A DNA stretch of 64,000 nucleotides, taken from Punica granatum (taxonomy: Eukaryota; Streptophyta; Magnoliopsida; Myrtales; Lythraceae). Every line of letters starts with the position of its first letter. Position 1 is the stretch's first letter. A program made the position numbers and the translations under genes. Under the pieces are notes generated by a model. The model was not told where the DNA came from. It saw nothing but the letters and a program-made list of their open reading frames with translations, and made no database searches. Below are positions 51,209-64,000 of the stretch, piece after piece. The stretch lies in assembly GCF_007655135.1 (NCBI RefSeq), contig NC_045131.1, positions 12,260,001 through 12,324,000 on the forward strand, read 5' to 3'.

Positions 51209-51378
51209 GCCAACGTGGGATTAGTGTAGGCAGTTTGATGCATTTTCCCATTAAGCAAGCTTTCAGATTCAAGTCTTGATGATAGAGAAAATCTACAGCT
51301 AAAAGAGTTTTATCGCTTAGGAAATTGACTCAATTTAAACTTGAATTAGTTGCGGGATACATTAGACTATGGGACACC
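51209..51378 (+). mobile_element. SINE family 1, in the peroxidase 1 upstream region
   Basis: GCCAACGTGGGATTAGTGTA, CAGATTCAAGTCTTGATGAT, GAGTTTTATCGCTTAGG and GGATACATTAGACTATGGGA follow the family order. Block A has no counterpart at this place, which supports insertion after the blocks separated. Confidence 0.6.
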
Positions 51379-51649
51379 GGGTGGTACACATGCTGAAAAG
51401 AAAAACATGGTTACAACATGGAACTAAAAAAGGAAATTATATATGGTGTGAAAGCAAACCAATAATAGCCCATGTATCCAAAATTACGTGCATGCATGAA
51501 ACACTAATTAGAGAAATTTTCCCTTTTAAAATAATTAAAGGTCAAATCAAGATTCGAAAATCATTAATTCAATAAATTTCCTTGGATTAAAAAGTTAATA
51601 TAAGCTAATATTCCATGATTTCAATTGATTTTGCCGGTCAGTACTCGCA

Positions 51650-51656
51650 TATAAAA
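51650..51656 (+). promoter_or_regulatory. TATA box of peroxidase 1
   Basis: TATAAAA about 130 bases before the ATG at 51785, directly followed by GGCCCTTCAGGGGCTTGTGC, a motif shared with the orphan block at 45589-45608. Confidence 0.65.
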
Positions 51657-51784
51657 GGCCCTTCAGGGGCTTGTGCAATATAACTGCAAATCCATCTTTT
51701 CTCTCTATTACACAAATATTTCTTCATTTTGAAGAAATTCTTTGAATATTTTCGAGAATAACACTAACGACAGTAATAACAATA

Positions 51785-53184
<1,400 letters not shown>

Positions 53185-53739
53185 TATGGTTTTATAACCC
53201 ACATGCTGATATGTCTCTTCTTGTTTTGGCTAATTTGGTTTCTTTCTTTGTGTTCAGTAAAATCATGGGTGTGAGACTAATCTCACTGGGGCATCGATTT
53301 GACCCTGACTAAGAGATTAATTTTCTCTCTTATTTTGATTGTAATTGTGTATTGAAATAATTAATTAATAACACAATTGTATAATAAGGCGAATGCATAT
53401 AATAAAAATGTCACTCTCTTATAAATTGTAATATGTGTAGTGTCGGCATTTCGGGAAGATGAAAGTGAAACTAAATGAGGCTTATGCCTTTAAATAGTAT
53501 GGATATAGATACATATGAAAAAAAGAAAAAAGAAAAACTGTGCAGCGCACGTGTGTCAAACTAGTATGCCGCAAAATTCGATTATAAATGCCGCAGTCCA
53601 TGTGTGGGGCAACATCACCAAACCCGCCCAAATGGAATCTAATCATCTCAACATTTAAGGGAAAAGACCAATCGTATTGTATCGTACTCCTATTATATAT
53701 CTCAATATAATTTTCACTTCTAGATTTTGCTTTTGTTCA
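53185..53739. other. 3' flank of peroxidase 1
   Basis: AT-rich, with AATAAAAATG near 53401. No further gene. Confidence 0.45.
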
Positions 53740-53885
53740 TGTTTTTAGGCAAACCGAAGCATTTTTCCCTGTGAAAACAGAACTGAAACGCGATAAATCC
53801 TTCGTACATGATCGAGTGTCTTATATGTTGTGTAATTGTGAAATGTGGTGCAAAAAATTATAAGGTTAGAACCAGTAACTCTTTT

Positions 53886-54106
53886 GTTGCAAGCAGGGAC
53901 GGACCTACGATTTAAGCGCGGGGTGGGGGGTGGGGGCCGAGTCCTTAGCGGGGCAAAAGAACAAGTACCTTTGCCGAATTGGGAGACGAATATAAGTAAC
54001 ATCACTAAAAATGAAAGAAAAATTTATGATTTTTCATATAATGTTAAAATTTTTTTGGGGAGGCGATTGCCACCCCAACCCCACTCGGTCTCCCTGTGGT
54101 TGCAAG
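53886..54106. mobile_element. hAT-type MITE with 8-bp target duplication
   Basis: The element spans 53894-54098 (205 bp). It starts CAGGGACGGACCTACG and ends, read inversely, CACAGGGAGACCG. The 8-bp repeat GTTGCAAG flanks it at 53886-53893 and 54099-54106. The paralogous sites in block A (about 44088) and block B (about 48037) lack it and read straight through AGCAATAAT. It carries a G-rich run (GCGGGGTGGGGGGTGGGGGC at about 53919-53938). No coding capacity. Confidence 0.85.
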
Positions 54107-54482
54107 CAATAATATATAATTGAAAAACATTATATTCATGCGAATTACAAAAAATAAAAATGAAAATCCAGCACCGCTCAATCTATGGACTAGCTTTTAG
54201 CACGTTTCTAAGATCAGGGACATGATCGTTATTGATTTGCACAAATATTCCATTAATATTCTGTTTTTTCTCCAGATGGGATTTTATGTTTTCTGTTCCA
54301 AAATTCTGTGGAGTTCTGTTTGCACAAAGACAGCGAAACATGGCCAACCCAAAAAATATAAAAGACAGGAAGTCACGGTTAAATCTTGAAAAAGATGTTA
54401 AACAGTTAATTAGTTCCATTGCTTGTCGAATTTGCTGGGTCAGTTTTCCCATATCAAAGGCCTTCTCTGGGCGTTGTGCCCT

Positions 54483-54490
54483 ATATAAAA
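54483..54490 (+). promoter_or_regulatory. TATA box of peroxidase 2
   Basis: TATATAAA about 80 bases before the start codon at 54566, just downstream of AAAGGCCTTCTCTGGGCGTT, the worn counterpart of the motif at peroxidase 1. Confidence 0.65.
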
Positions 54491-54565
54491 CCACAGACCA
54501 ATCTTTTCTCTATCACCCAATTCTTAGGATTGTACTCGAGAACAATAATACATAATAACAATATA

Positions 54566-56055
<1,490 letters not shown>

Positions 56056-56528
56056 CTAATTTTACCCATTGAGTCATGGGAAGGGTTTGCCAATTTGAGT
56101 TCAAACCTGTAGGGTTTGGAAAGAACTTAGAATTTCACTTCAAAACTCATCCCAAAAACTCGTTAAGGTGAATTTTTTTTTTTGGGGGGCCAGTTCACTA
56201 TAGTGCAGAAATGCCCAATGCTCTTAAGATTTCCCACGTCTAACGAACCAAATTCATTCAAATCCTACCCAAATACTATGAGTTAAATTGTATATCATTC
56301 ATTATACTAGGCCATGTGCCTTCCTTAAAACCGAAAAAACAAATTGTATGCCCTTTGCTAGCATATATAGTGGAAATTTATAGCTGCGTATAAATTTAGA
56401 GCTCTGTTCTTATTTTCTGGTTTGAAATTTGTGTAGTTTCCATATGCCAACGAATGTACAGCTGGAACAGTTGAATAAAAGAACTGATCACCCGATAAAT
56501 TGTCTCATTAAAAAGACAAAAAAAAAAG
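56056..56528. other. 3' flank of peroxidase 2
   Basis: AT-rich, no gene. A T/G-rich tract lies at about 56173-56189. Confidence 0.45.
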
Positions 56529-56714
56529 ACATGGATTGGTTCAAGCGGTTTGATTCTTATCCCTCTTAAGCAAAATCTCAGGTTCGAATCCTTGTGAATA
56601 CAGAAAATTCATACTGTGAGAGTTTTACCCTTTAATGGATCGACCCAGTTCAACTGGATTAGTCATGACTCAATTGAGTTTCCAAATACCACAGTTCACA
56701 CCGAAAAAAAAGAC
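56529..56714 (+). mobile_element. SINE family 1, full length with target duplication
   Basis: CATGGATTGGTTCAAGCGGT (A box), CAGGTTCGAATCCTTGTGAA (B box), GAGAGTTTTACCCTTTAATG and a CACACCGAAAAAAAA tail. It is flanked by AAAGACAAAAAAAAAA (56512) and AAAGACCAAAAAAAAAAA (56708). This is the best-preserved copy. Confidence 0.8.
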
Positions 56715-58115
56715 CAAAAAAAAAAAGCTATCATAAGCTAAATTAAGAGCTAGAATACATGATTATATATAGTTGCTATACTGCGTAGATTAATCAAACA
56801 TATGCCATCCTCTTAGTACTTCTTATATATGTTATTCTCAATTGTTATACGATCACGATAGCCCTAGCTTCCTCCTGTTGTGTGAATTATTTCCGGGACG
56901 ATCGCTTCTAATTAGTAGGGTAGGGTTTCCTCTAGAATTGATTTCATGATCAATAATTATATAAATTCCAATAATTTTGATGAAATTCCCTATTAATTTC
57001 GACTTCTTTCTAGATCTGAGCCCTCTTCTTAGTCGATATCTGAAATCTCCACCGTTGTCCTAATTGTCCTGATTCAGATGTGAAGCATGGCCTCGTATAT
57101 GTTTACTCCAATCAACATGCATGAGCGACTGCTCGTTACATAGGTGCATGCTTATCTTGTAGCAAATCAGTATTCAATGATATCTTTATTGAGGTTGACC
57201 AGAAACCGTTGACCAGTGCATGGTGCAAGTAAAACCTAGAGAGAGTCGATATATAGGTGATGTATACGCGTATACAGCTAGCTACCATGCAGAAAGAGCC
57301 CATATGTATACATATTATATATATATATTCTCCTCTGGTCTTCCGCACAGTACCAAAAATATCCTTCTATCTAATATTTTAATTTAGTTTTCTTTTAAAA
57401 TATATATATATATATATATATATATTTAAATCAACTCAATACTTCGGTGACTTTTTTTTTTTGCCTTGATAAAAGTGATCTGAAGCAACCAACATAGCAA
57501 GCTCCGTAAGACGTAATCATACGGGTCCGCTATAAAATGTCCGATTTAAACCATAATTACACCAGGACCGAGGGTTGATTCTCGTCAAAAGCGATGACTT
57601 TTTAATTACTTCCAACAACACAATGTCAATGTGATTAAGAATGCTATCGCGAAAAGAAAGTGGATGTGGTCCAATGAATTGGGCTCAGCCTGATACTCTC
57701 AGTGGTCTAATATATTCGTTTCACTTCTGATTTCATTTTAGGTTTAGAGATCACTTTTCTAACTAGAAAAAGAAAACAACAAAGATTTCATCGAGAACAG
57801 AAATGTGGATTATATACCTTCGAAGGATTAAGCTCGGAGATCACAATTAGAATTAACAAGTTCACTTTCTTTCATTCTTTTTTTTTTCCCCCCTTTGCCC
57901 AGAAAAGTTCACTGTGGACGTCACAAAAAATTAAGGTTGAAAGTCAACGATAAATTGAGGGAGGGTAATGTTGACTTTCAAACTAAGAAAGCCGGGAATC
58001 ATGTTTCTTGCCGGGTTTCAATCCCCGATGCCTTGTTTCACAGTTGAATTTACGCGTGCATTGTTTTTGAAGAAATTACACAACCTCTTAGAAATTAAAA
58101 GAACATAATATCATA
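56715..58115. other. intergenic, no gene seen
   Basis: It contains an (AT)n run at 57401-57425 and no long open frame. Nothing else is recognised. Confidence 0.4.
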
Positions 58116-58220
58116 ATCATCATTATTATTAGCATTATTATTATCGTCGTCATCATCATCATTTTATTATTATTTATTATTATTATTATTATCATCATCA
58201 TTATTGTTATTATTATTATA
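58116..58220. repeat. (ATT/ATC)n trinucleotide tract
   Basis: About 105 bases of TTA and TCA/TCG triplets (for example ATTATTATTATTATTATCAT). An imperfect microsatellite. Confidence 0.85.
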
Positions 58221-61200
58221 AATGAATTATTATGAAAAACTCTTTCTCCTAAAAATGACAAAAAAAATCTTTAGTAATCATTACTTAACATAATTAAATT
58301 ATCACTCATTAATACAACAACTGTACCTTCAATGGCTAATATAACCATAATTTCTCTTACCAAGTTAATTCCCAATCTCTTCTTACCATATAAATCCATA
58401 ATATTAAATTCACATAATTCTTTCTCATCAGAAGATCTTGAATTTTTTTTGAGATTTTGCGGAATATTCAAATGACAAATTCCCCTTTTTTTAAGCAAAA
58501 AAAGTTCTTTATGACATTTTGGTATGAGCTTTTGGATCCACCTTTTTCAATTTTCCTACTTTCCACATGACAATAAATTTATATGCAACAGAAAAGAGAA
58601 TAGGGAGATATTAACTACAAGTATTTATTAAATGTACTAGAATTTAAAACATCAAGCTGAAAGGATAACTACTTCCATTGAGTATGTTTATTTTTTGTCT
58701 TCTACTAATCTCTAGTAAAATATATTTATAATTTCAATCAATGGTATCCTTAGTCTTCTTCATGCCCTACTATAAGCTTATATTCTGTTGTTTACCTAAT
58801 CGGATTTGAATTCAATAGTTGAGCCAACTTAACGGTTCATCTCAATATAATTCCAGCCAAAATCAGGTACCTCATGCCTCTTCACTCTTTCTCGTGGCTA
58901 GTATCATGAGTTTCTCTAATTTATATCATGCACAAGTATTACACATAACACCATAGTAAATATAAAAATTATCAATGAAAAATTTCTTACGAAGTATCCA
59001 CAGTCATTTATTGGTAATTTATTTAGAAAATATTGACAAAATTTTCAAGAAAATTCCACTAGTATTGAGTCCGTATTAAGAAAAATATCAGTGGATTTTC
59101 TAAATTTATATTAAAATTTTAGAATTAATTGATCTATGAAATTTTTTGATGAGTTACTACTGGATGTTTCATGAGTATTTCCTTTCAAAAATACCAATGG
59201 AGTTCAAACAAATTTTCAGCAAATTTTTTCAAAATTTATATTGATTTATTTATATAAATCATTCTACGGACCAAAAACTTTCCATGAATACTTGACAAAC
59301 ATTCTACCATCAATGATTTTTTGAAAGTACGGATAAAATTTTTTACGAGTTCCTTGAATACAAAAGTATGCATTACAAAAAATACTAAAAAAAAGAGATG
59401 CATAGTTTTAAAGAAGAGGGAAATACACCTTATTAATTACTAAGTTCTTTTTTCTTATTTTCTTTACTCTTCTCTCAGAGTTTTTTTTCTCTACGGGCAA
59501 CGATATCATTATATGCACTGTCATTGTAGTGCCTGCTACCACCTCCTACTTTGCACAGGCCGAGAGTCCTCGCGCTCTCAATATGCAACCTTCATAAGCT
59601 CCTGTCATTTTTATTCTCCATCCTCAGGTGTGAAACAAGAGGGATAAGTTGTCTCCAATTCAATTATCAACAAAATTTATCCCAAGCTTCCAACGAAAAC
59701 AAATGAATTAAGTAAATTGAAATTATACTTGCTCTTATGCCTTATGTAGAGTCGAAACTAAGTGTATCGTTTGTTTCTTTAGTTTTATCTATGAAAGGTA
59801 AGTTCTAATACTATATACGAATGTAAGTCACTGAAAAATTTATATATATATATATATATATATAAAGTCGGGTCTATCAAACTTCCTTTAAATTTTCTTT
59901 TGCCAAAAACCACAATTGACCCAAGTCCTGAATTTGAAGGAGAAACACAAATAAATTTCCTAATGTTTTTTATTTTCGGTATTCTTGATCCATCTGAGTT
60001 GGGTTTTTCCGGATTGTCGGCTTATGGGTGCTATTGCTAGACTATTCGTGGAAATAATATTTCTATTAATTACTTTTTAACCTTGTGTTGAAAATCTGAA
60101 TTCATTTTTTTGACTTTCCTTTAAGATATTTTATTTATATGAAAGATTAATTCAAATAAATATATCAAATGGAAATTATTTCTGTTTTTTTGGGTTAGCC
60201 CCTATAACTATTGTAAATTATTCCTGACTTTTTTATTTTATTTTTAAGTTAAAGTGATGACGAATTTCTGATTAAACGCAGTTAAAAATCCATCCAAAAA
60301 GAGTTAATATTGATTTATTTGTGATTATTTATATATTTCATTTGTAAAACAAAGAATGTCATTGATTTTGAGTTCCTAAATATTTGGTAAGTCCATTAAT
60401 TCTCGTATTCTTGTACAAGTATATATTATAATATTTTAGTATTATGTAATTTAATTTAATCAAGTTTCACGTGCAATGAATAAGTGATTTCACCAGTATA
60501 TACATATGTATCCACGCACATATAACGCTCTTGTTCTAGATGATTACTTATCTCTTATTGAGGGGAAAAAAGATAATTGTTAGCTCATCATCATAGTGAA
60601 AATGTCTATTTCCCCCCAAAAAAAGATCCTCTATACAAGAGAGTTGAGCAATTATCGTCCCTCATTTTTGTTCTGATCAATACGTATGTACACCGTTCTT
60701 TAACTTTTATAGAACTGTCGGGCCGTGACACTCGGACATACGTATACGATATACTCATATCATTCTGTCATATTATTATTAGTATAATAGCTCGCCAATT
60801 ATAATTTGAATTCCTACATCTTACCAATCCAATGGCTACAAACAAGCTAGTGGGCAATAAAATACTGAGGTCTTTTTTTCGGCGAAAATATAAATCAAGC
60901 TTAAGAAGCCGAACTGTATTAAACTAATGGGAAGAGATTTGGTGGCATTTGGAGGAGAGATTTGACCCTGCCAAAAGCCTAATTAAGGTCACGGGGCAAC
61001 TTAATAAATCGATCGAGAGATGATCACTGCTTTTCCTTCTTTCTTTTTTTCTAATTAAAAGAAAGGCCAATGGATCTAATATTATGAAATATGAATTGCA
61101 GTAGTTAATAAAGATATATGTTTTTGTCCCGTCATGGATATCAATCTGAACCTCTTTATTATCAAAGTGTGCAACTGTGCTACACCCCTTGATGAGAGAT

Positions 61201-61229
61201 CATCGCTAATTAAATAATGTTTTTTTATC
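58221..61229. other. long gene-free, AT-rich interval
   Basis: Short open frames only. An (AT)n run lies at 59841-59864. No peroxidase remnant was seen between genes 2 and 3. Confidence 0.4.
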
Positions 61230-61414
61230 AGCGTGTGTTGATTTAAGTGGTTCGGCGCTTGTTCCGCTTAAGCAATGTCTCGAGTTCGAGTCCTTGTGAG
61301 TGCGAAAAATTCACGTTGGAAGAGCTTTACCCCTTAGTGGACTGAATCTGCTCAATTGGTTTAGTAGGGATTTAATTAAGATTTCGGATACCATGCCTCA
61401 CATAAAAAAAAAAA
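61230..61414 (+). mobile_element. SINE family 1, upstream of peroxidase 3
   Basis: TGTTGATTTAAGTGGTTCGG, TCGAGTTCGAGTCCTTGTGA and GGATACCATGCCTCACAT, with a 12-A tail. Possible target duplication AATGTTTTTTT (61216) and AATGCTTTTTT (61414). Confidence 0.75.
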
Positions 61415-61595
61415 TGCTTTTTTTAAAGAAATTGGGCCAAAGACCAACTTAATATTTTTAATGTTGCTTGAACCAAAAAATATTGCTTGAACGGATTGCC
61501 AAGATCTGTCCAAGGTTTGACATTTCAAGGATGGAGGTATATAAAATATACAAACATATCGATGTATGAATATATCTATATACATCCATACTGTC

Positions 61596-61602
61596 TATAA
61601 AA
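61596..61602 (+). promoter_or_regulatory. TATA box of peroxidase 3
   Basis: TATAAAA about 145 bases before the ATG at 61744, followed by a CT-rich leader (TCTTTTCTTCTTCTTCTCGT). Confidence 0.65.
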
Positions 61603-61743
61603 GGAAACCTATCCCGAGTTTCATATTGTTCAAGCATCAATATCCGATATACCATCTTCCTCTTTTCTTCTTCTTCTCGTGTCTCATCTTCTACAGCTTA
61701 TTGTAGGATTACATTCCATTCAGTTTCCGCTGTTTGATCGAAA

Positions 61744-63550
61744 ATGACCCGCAAACAAAGTCACCTCTCGATGTTCTTACTATATGCTCTGGTGCTTGGA
61801 GTTGCTTTACGGACTAGCAATGCTGGTGATCTTAGGAAGAACTTCTACAAGAAAAGTTGCCCTCAAGCTGAGCAACTTGTGAGGGACATCACATGGAGCA
61901 AGGCCCGAACAAACCCTGCTCTCGGTGCAAAGCTACTCAGGATGCACTTCCACGACTGTTTTGTTAAGGTAAAAAAGAATAGGGAAAAGTACAAAAATCT
62001 CTCTTTAATTTGAGCTTGAGACAAATTGAATCCTGTGATTTTTCGAGGGACAAATAACACTATATGATTCACTTCATGAGACATAATGGATCTCACTGTT
62101 AATAATAATTAATTGCACGAAAGAATTTCTTAAATTGTAGAGACACATAACAAACTTGACATATGATAGTCAATAATTTACTTAGCTTTTTTGGATTTTC
62201 ACGTCCCAAAACACAAAGAAACAAATGAACTAGCATCCCATCGTCGTCGTTGTTGTCGTGTCTACTTATAAAAAAAAATACTTATTAATTATCTACGTGT
62301 ATCCACTCATACACTTATGTTTTCTTGTTTGATTTCGAAGAAGGTTTATGGGCCCGAAAAGCAAATGAGGTAATACAGAAATTCTAATAATCAAACTCGA
62401 CACCTCTTGATTATGTGTCACGCCTTATGCTACTACACTAATTAATCCCTTCCTCATTTGCATGCGTTTTACTTTAGAAATTTTTTTTTTACCAACGTGG
62501 ATTGGTTCAAGTAACTCGGCACTCATTCCGCTTAAGTAAATTCTTTGGTTCAAGTCCTTGTGAATGTAAAAAATTCATGTTGAGAGAGTTTTATCCTTTA
62601 ATGGACCGACCTAGCTTTGCTGGATTAGTCAGGCCCAATTAGACTTCCGGATACCATGATTCACACTGAAAATGAAGTTCTATTTTTTTGGTGAAAAATA
62701 AAAGGTTGTTTCTTGGACTGTACATAAACAAAGACACAACTCTTCTACTCACATAAATGGTTATTACAGGGCTGCGATGCATCAATACTGCTAGATCCGG
62801 TCGGAACGAACCAATCCGAGAAAAATGCTGTCCCAAACCTTACACTCGATGGCTATGATGTGATAGATGAAATCAAGACCCAAATCGAGCAAAAATGCGC
62901 CGGAGTTGTATCCTGTGCAGACATCCTTTCTCTGGCTGCTCGTGATGCCGTGTCATTCCCGGTATTTGTGTAATTTAGCTCGGACAATAGTAATGCAGAG
63001 AGTAGTCCAGTTATATATATATATATATATTTTCAGAGCAGCATTGATCTCATATACGATGATGTTCAACTGTTAATTTATGCAGTTTAAGAAGGCAATG
63101 TGGGATGTGCTAACGGGCAGAAGGGACGGGAATGTGTCGCTTGCGTCCAACGTGAACGGGAACATCCCTTCTCCTTTTTCCAATTTCGGCACACTCGCGC
63201 AGATATTCTCCAAGAAAGGCCTTAACGTTAATGATCTCATCGTTCTTTCAGGTACCATTAATTGAACTCTTGCACGAAAAATCAAATGACGTGTAGACAT
63301 ATTTTAGGGTATCAAATGTTATAATTGATAACATCATAGCCTTTTCAATTTCCAGATCATGACGATGAAAACGGTTGCTCTATCATTACTCGCGTTGATG
63401 GAATAGAGTGATTGTGTCAGACATATTATTATGATTAGTTAAGAAATAGAATATCTTGGAATAAGATCATATCGATCTTTAGGTTAGTTGATATCTCTCG
63501 AATTTTTCAAATTTTCAATATCCGATTTGAAGTGTAATAGATTGGACATA

Positions 63551-63585
<35 letters not shown>

Positions 63586-64000
63586 TAATTAAAGATTAAT
63601 GCACGACGACAACGACACTCGTTTCTTGTTTCTCAAAAAAGAAAAAAGAAAAAAAAGAAGCTGGTCAAAAATCAAGTTTTGATTTGTTTGACGATTTTCA
63701 AAGTCAAAATTCACAATAGACATACAATACAACCTTTGCAAGTCAACCTTGCCTTGTGTATATATAATAGAGATCACGTGCTACCAAAAACATTGTTTGA
63801 ATTAAATTACATACTATTGTATGATCTGAGACTCTCTAAATTTCTACTGTATAGGTGCACACACACTTGGAGTAGCCCGTTGTGGCACATTCTCTAGGCG
63901 GTTGTACAACTTCACCGGGAAAGGCGACTCCGACCCCTCCCTGAACGCTACGTATGCGGCTTCCCTGAGAACTCAGTGCCCTAACCCTGCGAACCTGAGC
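61744..64000 (+). CDS. class III peroxidase 3 (3' end beyond the window)
   Basis: Four exons are visible: 61744-61968, 62770-62961, 63086-63251 and 63855 to the window edge. The last is cut off, so about 243 residues are seen. The signal peptide is [19 protein letters not shown], and the mature part starts almost at once with [11 protein letters not shown], without the spacer seen in genes 1 and 2. The distal motif is [20 protein letters not shown] and the proximal His lies in [22 protein letters not shown] and [16 protein letters not shown] are typical. Its 5' flank does not share the block found in genes 1 and 2, and intron 1 (801 nt) carries two SINEs. It is a more distant member of the cluster. 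Stop and C-terminal end are not visible. Confidence 0.93.
62379..62455 (-). mobile_element. SINE family 2 fragment in intron 1 of peroxidase 3
   Basis: On the minus strand GTAGCATAAGGCGTGACACA and GAGGTGTCGAGTTTGATTAT resemble the A- and B-box blocks of family 2. Confidence 0.4.
62490..62676 (+). mobile_element. SINE family 1 in intron 1 of peroxidase 3
   Basis: ACCAACGTGGATTGGTTCAA, GGTTCAAGTCCTTGTGAATG, GAGAGTTTTATCCTTTAATG and CTTCCGGATACCATGATTCA. The copy lies in the sense orientation within the intron. Confidence 0.75.
63012..63030. repeat. (AT)n microsatellite in intron 2 of peroxidase 3
   Basis: Alternating AT run about 55 bases before the exon 3 acceptor. Confidence 0.8.
63553..63583. 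repeat. (AT)n microsatellite in intron 3 of peroxidase 3
   Basis: About 31 bases of alternating A and T. Confidence 0.85.

Larger units (their letters stand above)
53740..54565 (+). repeat. peroxidase 2 5' flank (block C)
   Basis: Homologous to blocks A and B: GTTGTGTAATTGTGAAATGT, AGAACCAGTAAC, AAGCAATAATATATAATTG, AAAATCCAGCACCG and CTATATAAAACC. A 205-bp MITE interrupts it at 53894-54098. Confidence 0.7.

Noticed and set aside
58116..58220. CRISPR-like or coding repeat
   Set aside because: It is a simple TTA/TCA trinucleotide tract with no spacer structure.

Overview
The window is nuclear DNA from a flowering plant, most likely a eudicot. Genes are split by short GT-AG introns, intergenic DNA is AT-rich, and the proteins are plant-specific types: a plastid acyl carrier protein, a RUNKEL-type kinase-like protein, a DUF3444 J-protein, a RING-CH membrane E3 ligase and secreted class III peroxidases. 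The species cannot be named from the sequence alone. No bacterial operon, CRISPR array, rRNA gene or autonomous transposon was found.

Layout. Positions 1-7.9 kb are gene-poor: a possible terminal exon at the left edge, a decayed LTR element and a SINE. The acyl carrier protein gene (8.1-10.0 kb, +) converges on a complete ten-exon RUNKEL homologue (10.7-17.0 kb, -). A repeat-rich stretch at 17.3-22.9 kb holds a foldback MITE with a perfect 9-bp target duplication, a hAT-like remnant and SINEs. An intron-less J-protein gene follows (24.4-27.2 kb, +); its last 47 codons and 3' flank are tandemly duplicated. It converges on an eight-exon RING-CH gene (28.5-32.4 kb, -). Positions 32.4-43.7 kb hold two small plant genes of unknown function (36.1 and 41.7 kb, both +), very AT-rich DNA and a second hAT-like remnant.

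The right third (43.7-64 kb) is a class III peroxidase cluster, all on +. Two genes are complete (51.8-53.2 and 54.6-56.1 kb) and a third (61.7 kb onward) runs off the window. All three have four exons, with middle exons of exactly 192 and 166 nt. Homologous 5' flanks recur upstream of the first two genes and again at 43.7-45.7 kb, where no coding sequence follows. This points to a lost peroxidase unit whose promoter region remains. The cluster has been broken up by a TRIM-like element, a 95-bp minisatellite, a 205-bp hAT-type MITE with identifiable empty sites in its paralogues, and several SINEs.

The genes do not form one pathway. The housekeeping genes act separately: plastid fatty acid synthesis, cell-plate expansion in cytokinesis, J-protein co-chaperone function and membrane ubiquitination. 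The peroxidases form a local, expanding secretory family that oxidises phenolics with hydrogen peroxide in the wall or vacuole. No clearly new system was seen. The most notable signals are the orphaned peroxidase promoter block, the divergent active-site residue in peroxidase 2, the deletion-only tandem duplication at the J-protein gene, and the SINE family lying entirely in one orientation.
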